64,000 nt of DNA from Datnioides undecimradiatus (Eukaryota > Chordata > Actinopteri > Lobotiformes > Datnioididae), in assembly GCA_008933995.1 (NCBI GenBank), contig WARS01000032.1, positions 6,185,133 through 6,249,132 on the forward strand, in the 5' to 3' direction. A program made the translations under genes and the position numbers. Positions 12,201 through 26,146 of the stretch are shown here, piece after piece. Below the pieces are notes generated by a model. The model worked only from the letters and a program-made list of their open reading frames with translations, did no database searches and had not been told where the DNA came from. The first letter of the stretch is position 1. Each line of letters begins with the position of its first letter.

Positions 12201-15200
12201 ACTGTATGCTTGGCATATGCTTACCAATCCCCAGGGTCTGCACCAGCTTGGCTTTGCTGTGTGCTCCATCCCCTTTGGTGGTGTACGCTGCCACCGAGAC
12301 AGAGTACAAAGTCTCTGCTTTCAGGTCGCCCAAAATCAGCTCCTGTGGAGGGAAACAGCCCCAGTGAACATTGGTAACTCATTTCCTCAGATATGAGACA
12401 ATACACACATCTGTATATTCCAGTTCCTTAAAGTTGTGCATCAGTAAGAAATCATAAAAAAGTATCACACTGAAACATTTGGAGGATTTCATAACTGTCT
12501 CCAATGCATTGTGCTGCATGTATTAATAGTGGGTTCATCTATAATGAGAAGAGGATGGGTAGTCTGCACTCACATATTGAGTCGAGTCATCCTCCTCCAT
12601 CTTATCTCACAGACGAGACACACCCCGCAGGCAGCCGAGACAGATGAGAGTGAGTCAAAGGACAAAAGGAGAGAGGGAGGATGTTTAATGAAAAAATAAA
12701 TCACCGTCATTTAATCATTTAAATATGCAGCTGTGATGTCACCTGGGACTCATCCAATAAGAGGTCTTTGATCCGGGGAAGGTTTCGTGATTCACCGCTC
12801 TCTGCACGGCTGAAATGCACCTGGTAGCCGCGGATCTGGCCTTGCCGTAACCGTGGCAACACTGAGCGCCAGGTTACTCGAAGTGCTGAGGAGTTGAGCG
12901 GCTGAACGTCCACCTGGCGAGGGGCCGCGCCAGGAACTAGGCGCATACATACACAGACACACACAAATGCAGAATTAATTAAGTGACCAGCAGTCTAGCC
13001 AGTAAATAATCAGCTAAACAATCAATACTGATTAGGGCTGATCTACGGCCCTCACTCTTACCATCCTCATCAGTTCTGCACAGGGCAGCCAGGCTGTTGG
13101 GTCCAGTCCCCTCTGCAGTGGATGCTGCTATGGTGATGTTGTACCAGCTCCATTTCTCCAGCCCCTCTAACACTGTCTGCCCCTGCTGGGCTGGGATAGG
13201 AAGCCCCTTCACCTCCTGGCCCTGACCTCCGCCTCCTGCCCCAGAAACTCTCTGGTATCTCAGCTCATAACCTGCCAACTCGCCATTCTGGCCCTCCATT
13301 GGAGGCGGCCTCCAACTTACTCTCAGCGAGGTGGAGCTGGCACTCTCACAGGACACACCCTCGGGTGCAGCTGAGGGCTCTGATTGGACAAGGGGCAAGG
13401 AGGGCAATTGGCAAAAGAGTTTAGGAGTAGACCCGAGAGAACGGGGTTGAAAAAGCAAGAGAGGGGGGAAATACAAGCAAGAGGATAGGAGATAAGGATA
13501 AAAAAGGAAACAATAAGAAACTAAGGTAAACTGAACTGAACTGAAAGAGATAACACCAGGACATACATGACTCAGGCATAAAAGGGGAGCATGATGTAAA
13601 AGCATAATGTTAGGCTTAGAGCCTAATGAAATAAACCAGAGACGGGAGTATCGACCCTGAGTGGACAACTTAATTACACCCAAGGAGAATGTCTATCTGA
13701 TACACAATGATTGTGTCTTATTCTTCGGCTGTGGCATGAAAGCATCCAGATTTATGAATGAACACAGATAAAGTATTTCTTTGTAAAGCAGGGACGCACA
13801 GCTCAGTACACAGGAGCACAGACAAATATAAACATTTCATAACACCAGCCCCCATGGTGGCATAATCCTTGAGTCCTCGGGATAATAGAGTGGTCTGAGA
13901 CTTTCCACTGCTGACTAGGGGAAGGTCTTGGGCTTCACAGAGGGAAGAAACAAACAAACTAAAACAGATCTCACGCAGCACAGAGAGGATTTAAAAAAAT
14001 CAAAAGAACAGGGAGCTTGGGAGAGAAAGGCATTCAGACGGATATTGAAAGTCAGGCTAGAATGATGAATTGCTGACAAGAATTGACTCAGAAGTAGGCT
14101 GGGATATTTACTGTAACAAACACGAGTACAGAAAACCAAACATCACCTTGATCAGCACAGATTTCTGAACTGTAGGTATCACTCACCCTATATAATGTTC
14201 CTTGAAGAGCATATACACACACAAACACACACACACACACAGACACACAATGGCAACGTGGCTGAAGCATCTAGGCTTGTGCATGAGCTCGGGAGTGTAT
14301 AGCATGTGTGTATGTGTGTGAGTGTAATAGTCATAGCTGACAGGTTCAAGTATCTATCCACTCAGCCGTACAGCCACTGTTCTGTTGGCCTCAGGGGACA
14401 ATCTAGATGTGCACCAAAGCTTGGCGATAACAAAGCGCACATAACCTCCCTGGGAAATGAATTCTGCTGCATGAAATAGTCTGCTTATCTGGCACCTTCC
14501 CTTTCCTGAACCCCTCCACCCTCAATCCTCCCCCATTTTATGCCACCTCCCCCAGTGTGCCACCTTGGTCCCATTTCTTTTTGAACGTAAAGACCGAAAA
14601 AGGAGAACATCTGAAAGTGTTTAGCACGTGTTGTACTCAGTCCTACTTATAATCTGATTGTGAAAACATAGTATGAACCTTTTATGTCAGTTGAAAATAC
14701 TTGAGAAACCTACCGCTGAAGAGACGTGGCGTCACAATCTGCAGGTCCTGGGGCTCTTGTCTGGACCGACTACTTTCATTAATTCTTTTCCTTGCATCAT
14801 TTTCTCAGCTATCTCTGCATTTTCCTTTTTTATTCTTTGAGAGCAGATGTGACATGATATGTCATTTAGCTTTTTTGACTCTTTGCCTTGCAATCTCTGA
14901 TAACCGTTTGAACTGCTATCTGAGATTGTGCAGGAAAAGAGGAGAGAGAAAAGGAAACAAGGGAAAGAATCCAATTTCGCCTTGGATAAAAACAGACTGA
15001 CCAGCACTTACCTGTCAACAGAGCAGGCCAACCACCATCCTTTAATGCTCCTCACCACTGGCTGCTAGCCAGTAAGTAGCAGACAGTTTCACCCTTTCAA
15101 AGACATTAGACACTGATAGAGTGGAAAAAGTGAAAGGAGGGTGAAGAAAGGGAAGAGCCAAACATTAATCGGTGCTCCATCTCCATCTGTCATGATGTTT

Positions 15201-18200
15201 TGGCTGTGTAAGAAAAGCGAGAGGCTGAGCAGAGGAAGAAAGGCACAGTCAAACATAGATGGATGGATGGGAGGGGGTGTTGGACAGATGGGTTGATAAA
15301 CGATATAGATGGAGAGATGCGAAGATGGTTCCCAGGCTTTACCGGGTCAGGAGCTGAGGACACTGCACTACAAGCTGTGGTGTCATGTAGACCACCAGTT
15401 ATTTTCATGAGATATGTGTACAAAACTCCAGTTTAATAACATGAACATATATGGCATCAGTGTGTGTGTGTGTGTGTGGATGCCTGCAGGCCCAGTCAAA
15501 CTGAGACGTACTGGCTTGTGAAGTCCTCTGCACTAGTTCATTGGTGAAAGCTCCGATGCCTTTGTTGGAGATGGCAGCCAGGGAGAAGGAGTACTCAGTG
15601 TTGGCTTTCAGACCCTCCACGGTGTAAGAATTTCTGGGGGTGAAGGTCAGCTTCTCCTGTGAGGGAGAAGAAAGCAGTGCAGAGGACAGGGCGAGAGGTG
15701 GGACGAGGGGAATGAAGAGGAAGACATTAAAGGAGAGTTGCAGAGAAAAAGACAAAGACTGTCGCTGGAGGCTGGGGTTAATCTTTTAAACTTTGCTCTT
15801 TTATCTGTCGTCTCATCCTCCCATCTCGTTAGGAAATCTACAGAGCAGACTGATTTATAAAAAGAGAGGTCGTACCAAACTGCCAAACTTGACAGGTTTG
15901 TAGAGGAGCTCGTAGTTGACAATGCCCTCCTTGGTGTAGGCAGGTTCCCAGGTCAGCTCGATGCTGGTGTCTGTAACTCTACCGACTTTAAACTTCCCTG
16001 GCTGGCCTGGAACTGAAGAGGACGGGACAACACAGTCAGTCAGGACTTTGTCTTATCTGCATATAAATGCATATTTATTTGTTATTTCATTCTCTTGCAT
16101 TGTTGTCTTGTAGTTAAAAGCACTGAGGGCGCATTTTGTTAAACAGATACATGAACACATTATTAAATAAATCAATTAATTTCACTCACCAAGCAGAATC
16201 AAAAAATAAAATGTCTTGTCAACCCCTTCAGACTAATTTTTCTAAGTTGACCATCTGGTTTTTATTGTAACACACTTTGTCTTTGAAAAAAATGCTCTAT
16301 TAGTAAAGTGTACTATTAATAATATCATTAATATCTAAATGGGGATTATGTTGGGGTATAATACTACTGTCACACTGCATTATAAGTAATTTAGGGATGT
16401 TTTTTGTAAGTTTGAATTCTTACTCATGAGTTGGCAATACAGATAAATAATAATTCATTTTCCTTGATTTTCAGTTCACTTCAAGTCATAGTAGAATCAA
16501 AAGGAATTTGCACTTGTTGTCAAGGTCATAATGTGCAGTCATTGACCAACAAATCTCCCAAACTCTTGCATTTTTGTGCAGTTTTTACATAATCTTATTC
16601 CTTTCATGTGCTGGAAAATGGTCGACTTTTAGGGACGTCTCATGGCGTAGCACTAGTCTGAGCTACACAAGAATTTAAACCAGTAATACCATCAGAGTAA
16701 TCATCTCTTTGTCCCTCCCATCACATAAAACCTGAGACAGCAGCTGTCTCAGCGACACGAGCGGCTCCGCGGTACGAGGGACACTTCTGGATGTTAATCC
16801 CTGTTTCCTTTTCATAAGTATCCACAGTTCTGTCCCGGCAGGTGGAATTTATTCTTTTTGAAGAAGTCATATTTTCTGACAGGTCAAGCTTATTCGCCAA
16901 GCATTTCACAGTGGATTGCCTCACAAACTTTACATAAGTCACTGAAATAAGCTACTTAACAGTTTGTATACGTGCACACACAGAAATAATGACTCATTTG
17001 TGCTCTGTTGCATGCGCACATCTGAAAAACAGCCACTGATCTCCTGCACATGAATAAATGAAGACTGGTACTTAGCTGTTATCTATGCACCGGCATGGAG
17101 ATAGATGCACTCACTTGCACAAGTAGTCCACCACTGATGATGTTTATGTGCACACACAGACAACACTGACCTCCAGGCATGACTTTAACATGGACGGGGT
17201 CCGAGAATGGTCCATCCCCAACAGAGGTGAAGGCCAGGACCTGGATGGTGTACGTCTCCGAGGTCACCAGGTTTTGAATGGTGGTGATCACACTGTCCTG
17301 GACGTTGTGGATCTGCCACTCGTTCATCGGCCGTGATGGGTCCATGGTATAGTACACGCGGTAGCCTTTCACCTGCAGCAGAAGAGCAGAGAGAGAGAAA
17401 GGAGACTGGATTTTAAGCTCAGAGGTAATCCATAATACCATCTTTCAATGCAACCTTATTACAGCAAAGGTCATCATCTGTGAATGAGTTTTTACTCCGC
17501 TCCTGAGGATTTGTTTGGTCACTATTTGTTTGAGGTCATTGTCAAAAGGTGATGTCCTCACGTCTCTGGGGCTGTTGGTCAGCTGACCCTGAGAGATAAA
17601 TTTCTCTAAGGTTGACCAAACCAGTTTCAATACAGGCTGCAGATGTCCTCATATTGGTGAAAAGATATAATCACTACAACTCCTCCTGTGGGATTTGTTT
17701 ATGGGCAGTTCAGAGTGTAATCCTGCTGCCATGCCATTGCCCCCACACCCCACCTCTACCACCTCTCCTGTTATTACTCTTTAATATCTATAATCCCCAT
17801 ATGCTCTCAATTCAGTCTTGCACTTTTATGAACCTACTGTACAGTTAGGTAGGCTAGAAACAGAAATAGCCCTCAAGAGGGAATGCTCTTAACTTTGAGA
17901 GGACAGTCCAATTACCTTTTCTTTCTTTAGAGGGTGGGGGAAAGTAGCAAGGGAGTTTCAGGAGGGAAATCTCTAACAAGACACAATCCCTGCAAAGGAC
18001 ATGAACCCGCACACTGGAATAAATCTCCCAATGGTGAATTTTATTAAGGCTTTATCGTTTTAACCTCGTGTGGGCCCTTATGCAGTTTTGAAATGTTGCC
18101 AGTCCATAGTATGTGAGGGTAAATGTGATGTCAGTGTAAATGTGGGGAATACATTATCTCTGTCTTGATTTGACAGATTCATATTTCCGTATGAATGATT

Positions 18201-21200
18201 TTTCACAGATTTTGGAACAATGACATTCAGTTTTCAGAGATTAAAGTTACTTCAATGTAACTAACGAGAAAACAAAGATGTGAAAGATTTAAATACGTTG
18301 AGGTAAATTATGAGTAAAAACTGAATGGGTGAATCTCTAGATGTAGGATCTGAGAGCTGTCAAACTGAATAGACTCTTTTTTTTTTTTTTAAACAACTTT
18401 TATCCCATTATGCAGAGCAGGCAGACTTTTCCTGTGTACCAGTAATTCTGTTGTTGGCATTTAGCACAGTACTTGGAACTATTTGCTGTTTGACAGGAAG
18501 AAAAGCACAAGAGAGTTAAAAGAAAATACAAAATCTATGTTTTCTACTACTAAAATCAAATCCAGAGAAGCTGCTTCAGTCCAACTCCCACCTGTCCATT
18601 TGGTTCCTCTGGCTCCTCCCAGCGGACCATCACTGTGTTCTGTGAAATAATGTGCGCTTGGACGTTTCGGGGAGGGCTGGCAGGGGCCTGCTCTCCTGTA
18701 CGGGCTTCCACTTTTGTAGAGGAAGGCCCCTGTCCGATGCTATTGAAGGCTGATACTCTGATTTCATACTCAGTGTTGGGGTACAGGCCACCGATGCTGT
18801 AGCGGGTGGTGGTGATGCTGTCCACTGTCTCGTACTTGCTGTCTGGCCCCTTGGCTCGGTACTGGATGATGTAGTAGGAGACAGGATCTGGGTTTCCAGA
18901 GTCCCAGGTGATGGTCACACTGGTGGCGGTGGTCTCTGTGACTATGGGTGTGCCAGGAGGCTTCGGCAAGGCTGCAGATAAGGGAGGGGAAGAGAATTTA
19001 ATTATTGTTCTACAGTATATGACCTTTACTGGGCTCTGCCATTCTGCACCTGTTACTATTAATGACATGTTTTATTTGGTGTATTTGTACATATCGCACT
19101 GACATCTCTGCCTGTTACTCTGTACATTTATCCACATATATATCTTTAGATAACTATGTGCACTTTGTGACTAAGAAGAAACTCAGTGTGCTCCTGCTAA
19201 TTTGTTCTTTTTAATACTCACTCTGCGTGACGATCAGTTGAGTTGTATCTGATTTAGTTAAAATTCTTAGGTTATTTGATTACAGTACATTCAGTTACAC
19301 TAGATGTTTTTATCCACAGTGACTTACAATAAGGGATATATTAAATTGCCTCCCACACTGCCATCTATCACTGATAAACTCACTGAATGATGAATGTGCC
19401 TTAATTATACTTTTAATACAGACTGTAAATGGTAAAATACAGAGAAATTTTGCTTAAAAGAAGTCAAATGTAAAGTTACCACCCTGGACATTTAGAGTAT
19501 CCAATTCTCCTGATGTGCACACATTTTGAAATACAGAGGAAACCTGATCAAACTAATCCATCCTTCAGTAAAGCAACAACTGAGGCACTTTTCCTCTTTC
19601 TCTCCAAGAGCCAAAATGATAAATCATGTGATTAGAGTGTCTCTTACTCTTCACTAAGACCTGGGCGGTGGCCTCGATGATACCCAGGCTGCTCATGGCC
19701 ACGCAGGTGTAGTTTGCAGACTCTCGGACACCGTTGAGCTCCAGCACGTTCCGTCCAATAGGCATTTCATCCTCGGGGGTCAGGTCCTCACTGCCCAGCA
19801 TCCACTTAACGTAGGGCATGGGTGAACCCACAGCCACGCAGGTGATATTGACGCTCCCTCCTGGCATGATCTCATGGTTGGAGGGGAGGATGGAGAAACG
19901 AGGGGGCACGCGGCGCACTGGGAAAGGAGGAGAGTCGGGGTAGAAAGGAAAGGGGGTGTCGGGGTAAGGAGGGGGGAGGAGAGAAGTGGGGAAGGGAGTG
20001 AGGAGAAGAAAAGTGGAGAAAAAGAAGGAGGGGGGAGGGAGTGAGGGAGATTCAGAGAGAAAGAGAGAGAGAGAGAGAGAGGAAGAGCAAGGCAGAGAGC
20101 AAGATGGAGATTGAGAATGAAAGCCAGGGCAAGATAGAAAGAAAGAAGAGAGAAAGAGAGGAGAGGTAACAGGAAGGGGGAGAATGAACTTCAGGGTTTT
20201 TACAGAAAATTACAAAGGGATATTTCAAGTTTAGTCCCAATTACTTTATGGTACTGATGATTCCAACAGAAAGACACAAATCTTGTGTTGAGCTCAACCA
20301 ATCAGAGTGAGCTGCCTACTCAAAATAATATAGTGACAAACTCTTGAGTAACATTTCAACCAGGACATGACACCTATAGTCAGTTTCTCTTCTTAAAAAC
20401 TGTTTTCTTATTGGTTATCAATCATTAAAACAGGAAAAAGGAGTGATTCAGGGTTGTTTTATTATTAATGTATAATAATTATACCCCCCCTTCTAAGTGA
20501 TGACTGAACATGTTAAACTTTACCAGAAACTTCAGTGAGAAACTTTACTTAATTGAGATTCCTGTGCCTTGAGGTGCTTCTGCATTAGATGGGCTCTTTT
20601 TTAGAGAGAGTGTATGCATCATGGGGGCCGATCAATAGGCCCTGCCTGCTATTCGTGTCCCCAGTGAGAAGAACAAGTAAAGTGGCAAGTTATATCCAAT
20701 ACTGCATCTGTCAGAGCTCTGTTGACTATATATTAGGGAGAGATGCATCGAGAGACTGATCTCATAGGTCACTTGCATGCCTGGGCGACTCAAGAGGGAT
20801 AAAATGGTGGAGGAACACAAAGAAGAGAACGGAGAACTGAAGACTGAGAGGGAGACAGAGAGAAGCAAGACAAAACAGGTAGAGGGATAGAGGAAGTGCT
20901 AGGGAGAGAGAGGCAGAAAGAGAGAGAGACAGAGAGAGAGACAGAGAGAGAGGCAGCTCTGCTTCTCTTCCAGACAATGACAGGCAATGTAGCAAAGGAC
21001 AGCCACATTGTACAACAAGATACTGTACAATACATAGGATTCATAACTGATACAGTGTGTAGTCAAATGAATTGGAAATGTGGACAGGAGTGGATCAAGG
21101 GTTCTAATAAGGTGTTGTGGCAATTAACAGAGTGATCATTGGACACATTAAGTAAAGAACACCAAGACAGCATGAAAGAGGCAGAACGGGAAAGAACGAG

Positions 21201-24200
21201 TGCGAGCAAAAAGAGAGATATGTGAGGTAGTATGTGCATGTTTATAAGTTAATAAACTTATGTACATGTGTCTGTCGCTCCTACACATCAGGGTGCAGAC
21301 AGAATGCAGAAGAAGAAGAGAAAAAAGGGGGGAGGGAGAAGAGGGGAAAAGACAGGGAAGTGGAGATAAAGAAAGGATTAGAAGCGGGTTTAGGGGAAGG
21401 AGGGAAAAAGGGGGAAGAAAAGAGGAGCGAGGAAGAAGAAAACACATGGATCTATTTAAAAACACGGCTATATACCAGAGTTAGGCCCATTCAGAAAGTA
21501 GGTCCTTCAAAAGTAGAAAAAAATTCAAAAAAGGCTAGATCGGATGTTGGAGGAACAGAGAAGAAGTAGAGGAAGATACCCCCAGGGTCACAAGACAGGA
21601 AACAGAAAGAGACAGAGAGAGTAACGGACAAACATCTCTGCATGGAAGGAGAGAATGAAAGGGAAGGCAGGCAGAGAGAAGAAACATTGTCGAAAAACTC
21701 AACTCAACTCTAGAAAGCTTATATGTATAATAAAACATGGATGTGAGAAGCAGCAAATGTTAATAATAAAATGAGATTAAAATAAAACAAAAATACTGTA
21801 AAAACCTGCAGTAGCAAAACAATGAGAGTCTATGTTTGTTGAAGATTACTTAGAAATCCAGCATTAAGTCTAATATATAATATATGACATAAAAATAAAA
21901 TAAGATATAGAAAATATAAAGAAATGTGGGTAAATTTGCTGCACAACCTCCACTCCTTAATGTGTAACATCATTACTTGGAATCTTCATGGGCCACATCC
22001 CCCCTACTCAAAGAATCTAGAGACAATTGGATAGAAGTTAACATTTTTGCATGATTTCAACAAATTTAAAAAAAAAAAGTTGCCGAGACGTCACTATCAT
22101 TTCATGAATAACAGATAAAGTGCAATTTAAAAAAAAAAAAAATAAAGGTCGGAAGATACCCAGAATTGGATACAGAAGTTGAAGACACGAAAGAGACAAA
22201 GAGACAAAAACAGGTAGATCTGTTAGAAAACAGACATGATTAGGCAGGCAACTCCTCATCTGAGCATGCTAGAGACAGACAGACAGACAGACAGGCAGAC
22301 AGACAGATAGACAGCATCCATGACAGCTCCATGCACAAGACAGACACAGCCGGTGCAATGCAGCATGACACAACATTGTCAGATTCTTTTTTTTCTTCTT
22401 TTTTTAAATCAATATGGCAAAAAACAAACTAAAAAGATAATTAGTTAAGCACATGGATTAGTTTGATATATGAGCAACAACAGGATGAAGGTGAAGACTC
22501 AAGATCATTGTTTAGTGATTGCCAACGCTGAACTCAACAATTAGTTTTACTGAAATATATCAGTGAGCACCCAAGACAAAAGAATGGAGAATCCAAGGCG
22601 GAGACACAGCCGAGTACTTCACAATAAAGTGAGCTCATAACAAGGGATAATCCTTCACATGCTCACAGAGCCTCTAGCTTAAACTTAATCGAGCCGGGCC
22701 GCTTGATTCCCCTCCATTTTCTATACACTTTTGCGAGAGCCAGGAGCTTCAATCTTTATTAGTGAGAGCTATCATTAGTCCCGTCCTCTGCAGGGAGCCT
22801 GGAGGCTACAGGCTGGGGAGACCTTGGCACAGCCATAAGGATTACCTCTGGATCTGTGCACTGCTATATGCCCGTTCAGCACCGTCACTGAGCTGACATT
22901 TACTCAGCACCAGCCAGTCTGTCTCAAGGACACGGCTTTCATTAACCACTGTAGTAAGAGGGAATCATTAATATCCCCCTCAATATCTAAAAATGTGAAT
23001 GGATATGATTAATTTCAAATGTCAGTCAGTAGAGGCGTGTCTGAGTGTTTGGTGAAGATAGCAGCTGCCAGTGAGATACAGTACAGGCTGTATTACAGTA
23101 AAGTTGGCTTTTTGCTCTACCTGTAAATATAATGGCAGTTTACACTTTAGACCCTTTCTTGGAAAAACTCATTATAGTTAATATATAATAATAATATAGG
23201 TTGACATTAATGTCAGAGACATGGTCAAAAAAGTAAAGTAAGTGTGTGTAATGCCCAAGATGTGGTAAAAAGGAAGCGTGTGCTAAGGCTAAATAACATT
23301 AGCCACATTATTCATGTGCATATAATTTTATGGCTGTAATTAATCGAGGTGGAGCTAATTTTAACTACTACGACAATGCATTATTCCATACTTCAATGCA
23401 AATTCTTAATTTGTAACTGTAGCTGTTAAATAAATGTTAAGAAGTAAAAAAAATGAAAAATTTGTTTAATTCAGTGTTAGTTGGCTAGAGTCCATGTATC
23501 CAATATATTTTCCACCACAGGTGTTGTAATGGTTCTCACGACATCTTGAGTTAATGTCATGAATCCGGGAAAATGACTGATGCCTCTCTCTACAAACCTG
23601 CACGACAAATACAACAGAAGGGCATGTGCAGGCGTGACCGCGAGTGCAAGACCTACACTCAGTGCAACAAGTGCAGAACTGGAGAAGATGACATGGGAGC
23701 TGAGACACAACGTTACACATGATGATACAAAAGCAAAAAGAGACAGTAGACAGACTTGACAAGACAGCAAGCTCAATAATATCAATCCGAGCATATCAAT
23801 AGGCGTGAACACACACTGTGCCATGCTCTTGTGTCAGTCCGTCAGTCAACAGACATGCAAGCGGTGCTCCTTTCTCTTTCTCTCTCACTCCTTCCATGCA
23901 AACATCGCCTCTTTTTAATCTTCCAATTCTTGGGTCTCCATGACAACAAGATCATACCATGCAGAAAACATTGATCGGGGAGTGAAGGCAATACCAAGGG
24001 TTCTGCACACAAGGCCTCACAATGCAGTCAATGCACTCTGCTGCGTAGGCAGACCACTTCATCATCGTAGCAGCTTTCGAAAAATCAACTCTCTTCATTT
24101 TGGAGACAAAATCATTTCACTTCATATCTACTTCGGTGTCCTTTGAATGTTTTTTTTTTTCTTTTTTGTTTCTCTCTGTTTCAATAAGTGAAGCTTTCTG

Positions 24201-26111
24201 AAACAAAGGAGTAACAAAAGAAAAGAAAGAGCACACCAACCTTCTCGAAGCTCTGAGGGATGGAAGGGGGTTGATGCAGAACACAATGACGTGAGGGGGG
24301 AGAGAGAGAACGGGGAAACACAGAGAGAATAAAAACGGCCAGCGCAAAGCCACTCGCTCCACTGCATCCCTCTCTCAAACACACATACACCAGTCGCCAA
24401 CACCCGTACCAACACTCACACCTCACACACACACACACACACACACACTTCTCTGATATCCCACTCAACATAGAAACTAGAACTTGTAAATCTGAACATT
24501 GGTCGTGGTCTTTCAGCCACGAGCCAGTCATGCACCAGCACCCACAGTCCAGATGCTAGAATCAGTTAAACATGGATCATGTGGGTGCTGCATGATGCCA
24601 TTAATATATTTAAGAATAAATTCTGGCTATTTAACTTCCAATTTCATTCAAATCTTTGTATCAAATCTGTGCATCATTTGTGCAACATTTTCCTCTTAAT
24701 CTGCCTCTCGTACAGAATCCATTTCAGTAGACAGATCAGTGATGTTTCCATGCAGTTAAACCAAGGCGTGCTCCCAACTTCCTGTTCAATTTGATTCTGC
24801 TTGTAGGAGCTCACACCAAGGTTTAAGGTGGACTTGTTAAGGGTGGTTGTGAGAAATACCAAACAACAGGGTCAACATATATTGTAGACAATGGATGGGT
24901 TAGTAATACTTGTTTAACAGCACATTTATAAAAAAAATAAATAGCTTTATTTATACCAAGAGCGCCTTAACTGTAGGGATTTCTGCGTGTTTGTCTTTGT
25001 ATGTGAGTGTGTGTGCGCGCGCGTGCGTTGTGTGCTCAGGTCCTACCTCGCACGTATAGGTTGGCAGGGGAGGAGTAACGCACGCCTTGAGAGTTGGTGG
25101 CCACACACTCATACTTCCCTTGGTCTGTTTCCTCGCTGTTCTCAATCTGCAAGGCTCCTGCAAGATACAGAGCGACAGAGAGAGAAAGGGATGAAGATGT
25201 TTAGTCGAGGTTGCAGAAAATATTTCTGCTGCCGTCTGCTTTGCTTTGCATCTTCTTGCCTTTTCATCCAGAGATGTTTGTCTGCTCAGTTGGTTTCTGT
25301 TATATTTTGACCATGGGGTGTCCTCTCTTCTATTGCTTCGACATCCAATAAAGTCTGTTTTGTCGTTTTATCTGTGGGGCACCATCTGAGTAGGCTGTGC
25401 TCTCATTCACCAGTTGTTGTATTTTTTTTTGTTTCTTTTTTTTTTTTTTTTTAAAGAAGAACCATTTTCTCCCTCCCGTCCTATAAAGTGAACTAAAGTG
25501 GCAACACATTCAAAAATCTGAAATTCCTTCTAAAAAGTTTGGAACCCATAAGTCTCAAAATGACTTTTCTATAAACTTAGATGACACTTAAAGGATCTTT
25601 TGTTGTATTTCCTTCTTTTACAAGCAAGTGATTCCCCTCCTACAGCAGGCTCACTGCTGCTATGAAGAAAGCCGGTTTCTATCTTGGCAGTTAACTGGCA
25701 GCAGCTACACAGATTTACCCCACGGCAACAACCTGACGATGCTCTTTAACTCCTCGACTTGTTTCTTTTACTTCCTCAGTTTTTATCCTCCTACCCTGAT
25801 CTGACTGTGGTAAACAGTGTCTCCCTAAATGTGCTATAATTACACACAGCACTTGTCAGGTATTCTTTTGTTTCGTTTGTGTCACAGGGTGCTATTCTTA
25901 CTGTTTTTTAATTTTTTTTCTTTTCTTTTCTTTTCTTGCTAACAGCCTTTTGAATTACCAGCAGTGATTTTTTTTTTTTTTGCTCTCTCAGCCCGCTCTG
26001 TCACATTCATCTCATCTGAAACTGACTTTGACATGCAGCCTGAGGAGGAAGCATAAAAACCATGGATTACACTCTGCTGCAGGAGGAGAGGAAAAAGACA
26101 CAGCTCAAAAT

Positions 26112-26146
<35 letters not shown>

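Noticed and set aside
20762..21465. Several leucine/serine-rich ORFs opposite purine-rich DNA
   Set aside because: They are translations of GA/CT tracts (LSLSLS patterns) and not genes.
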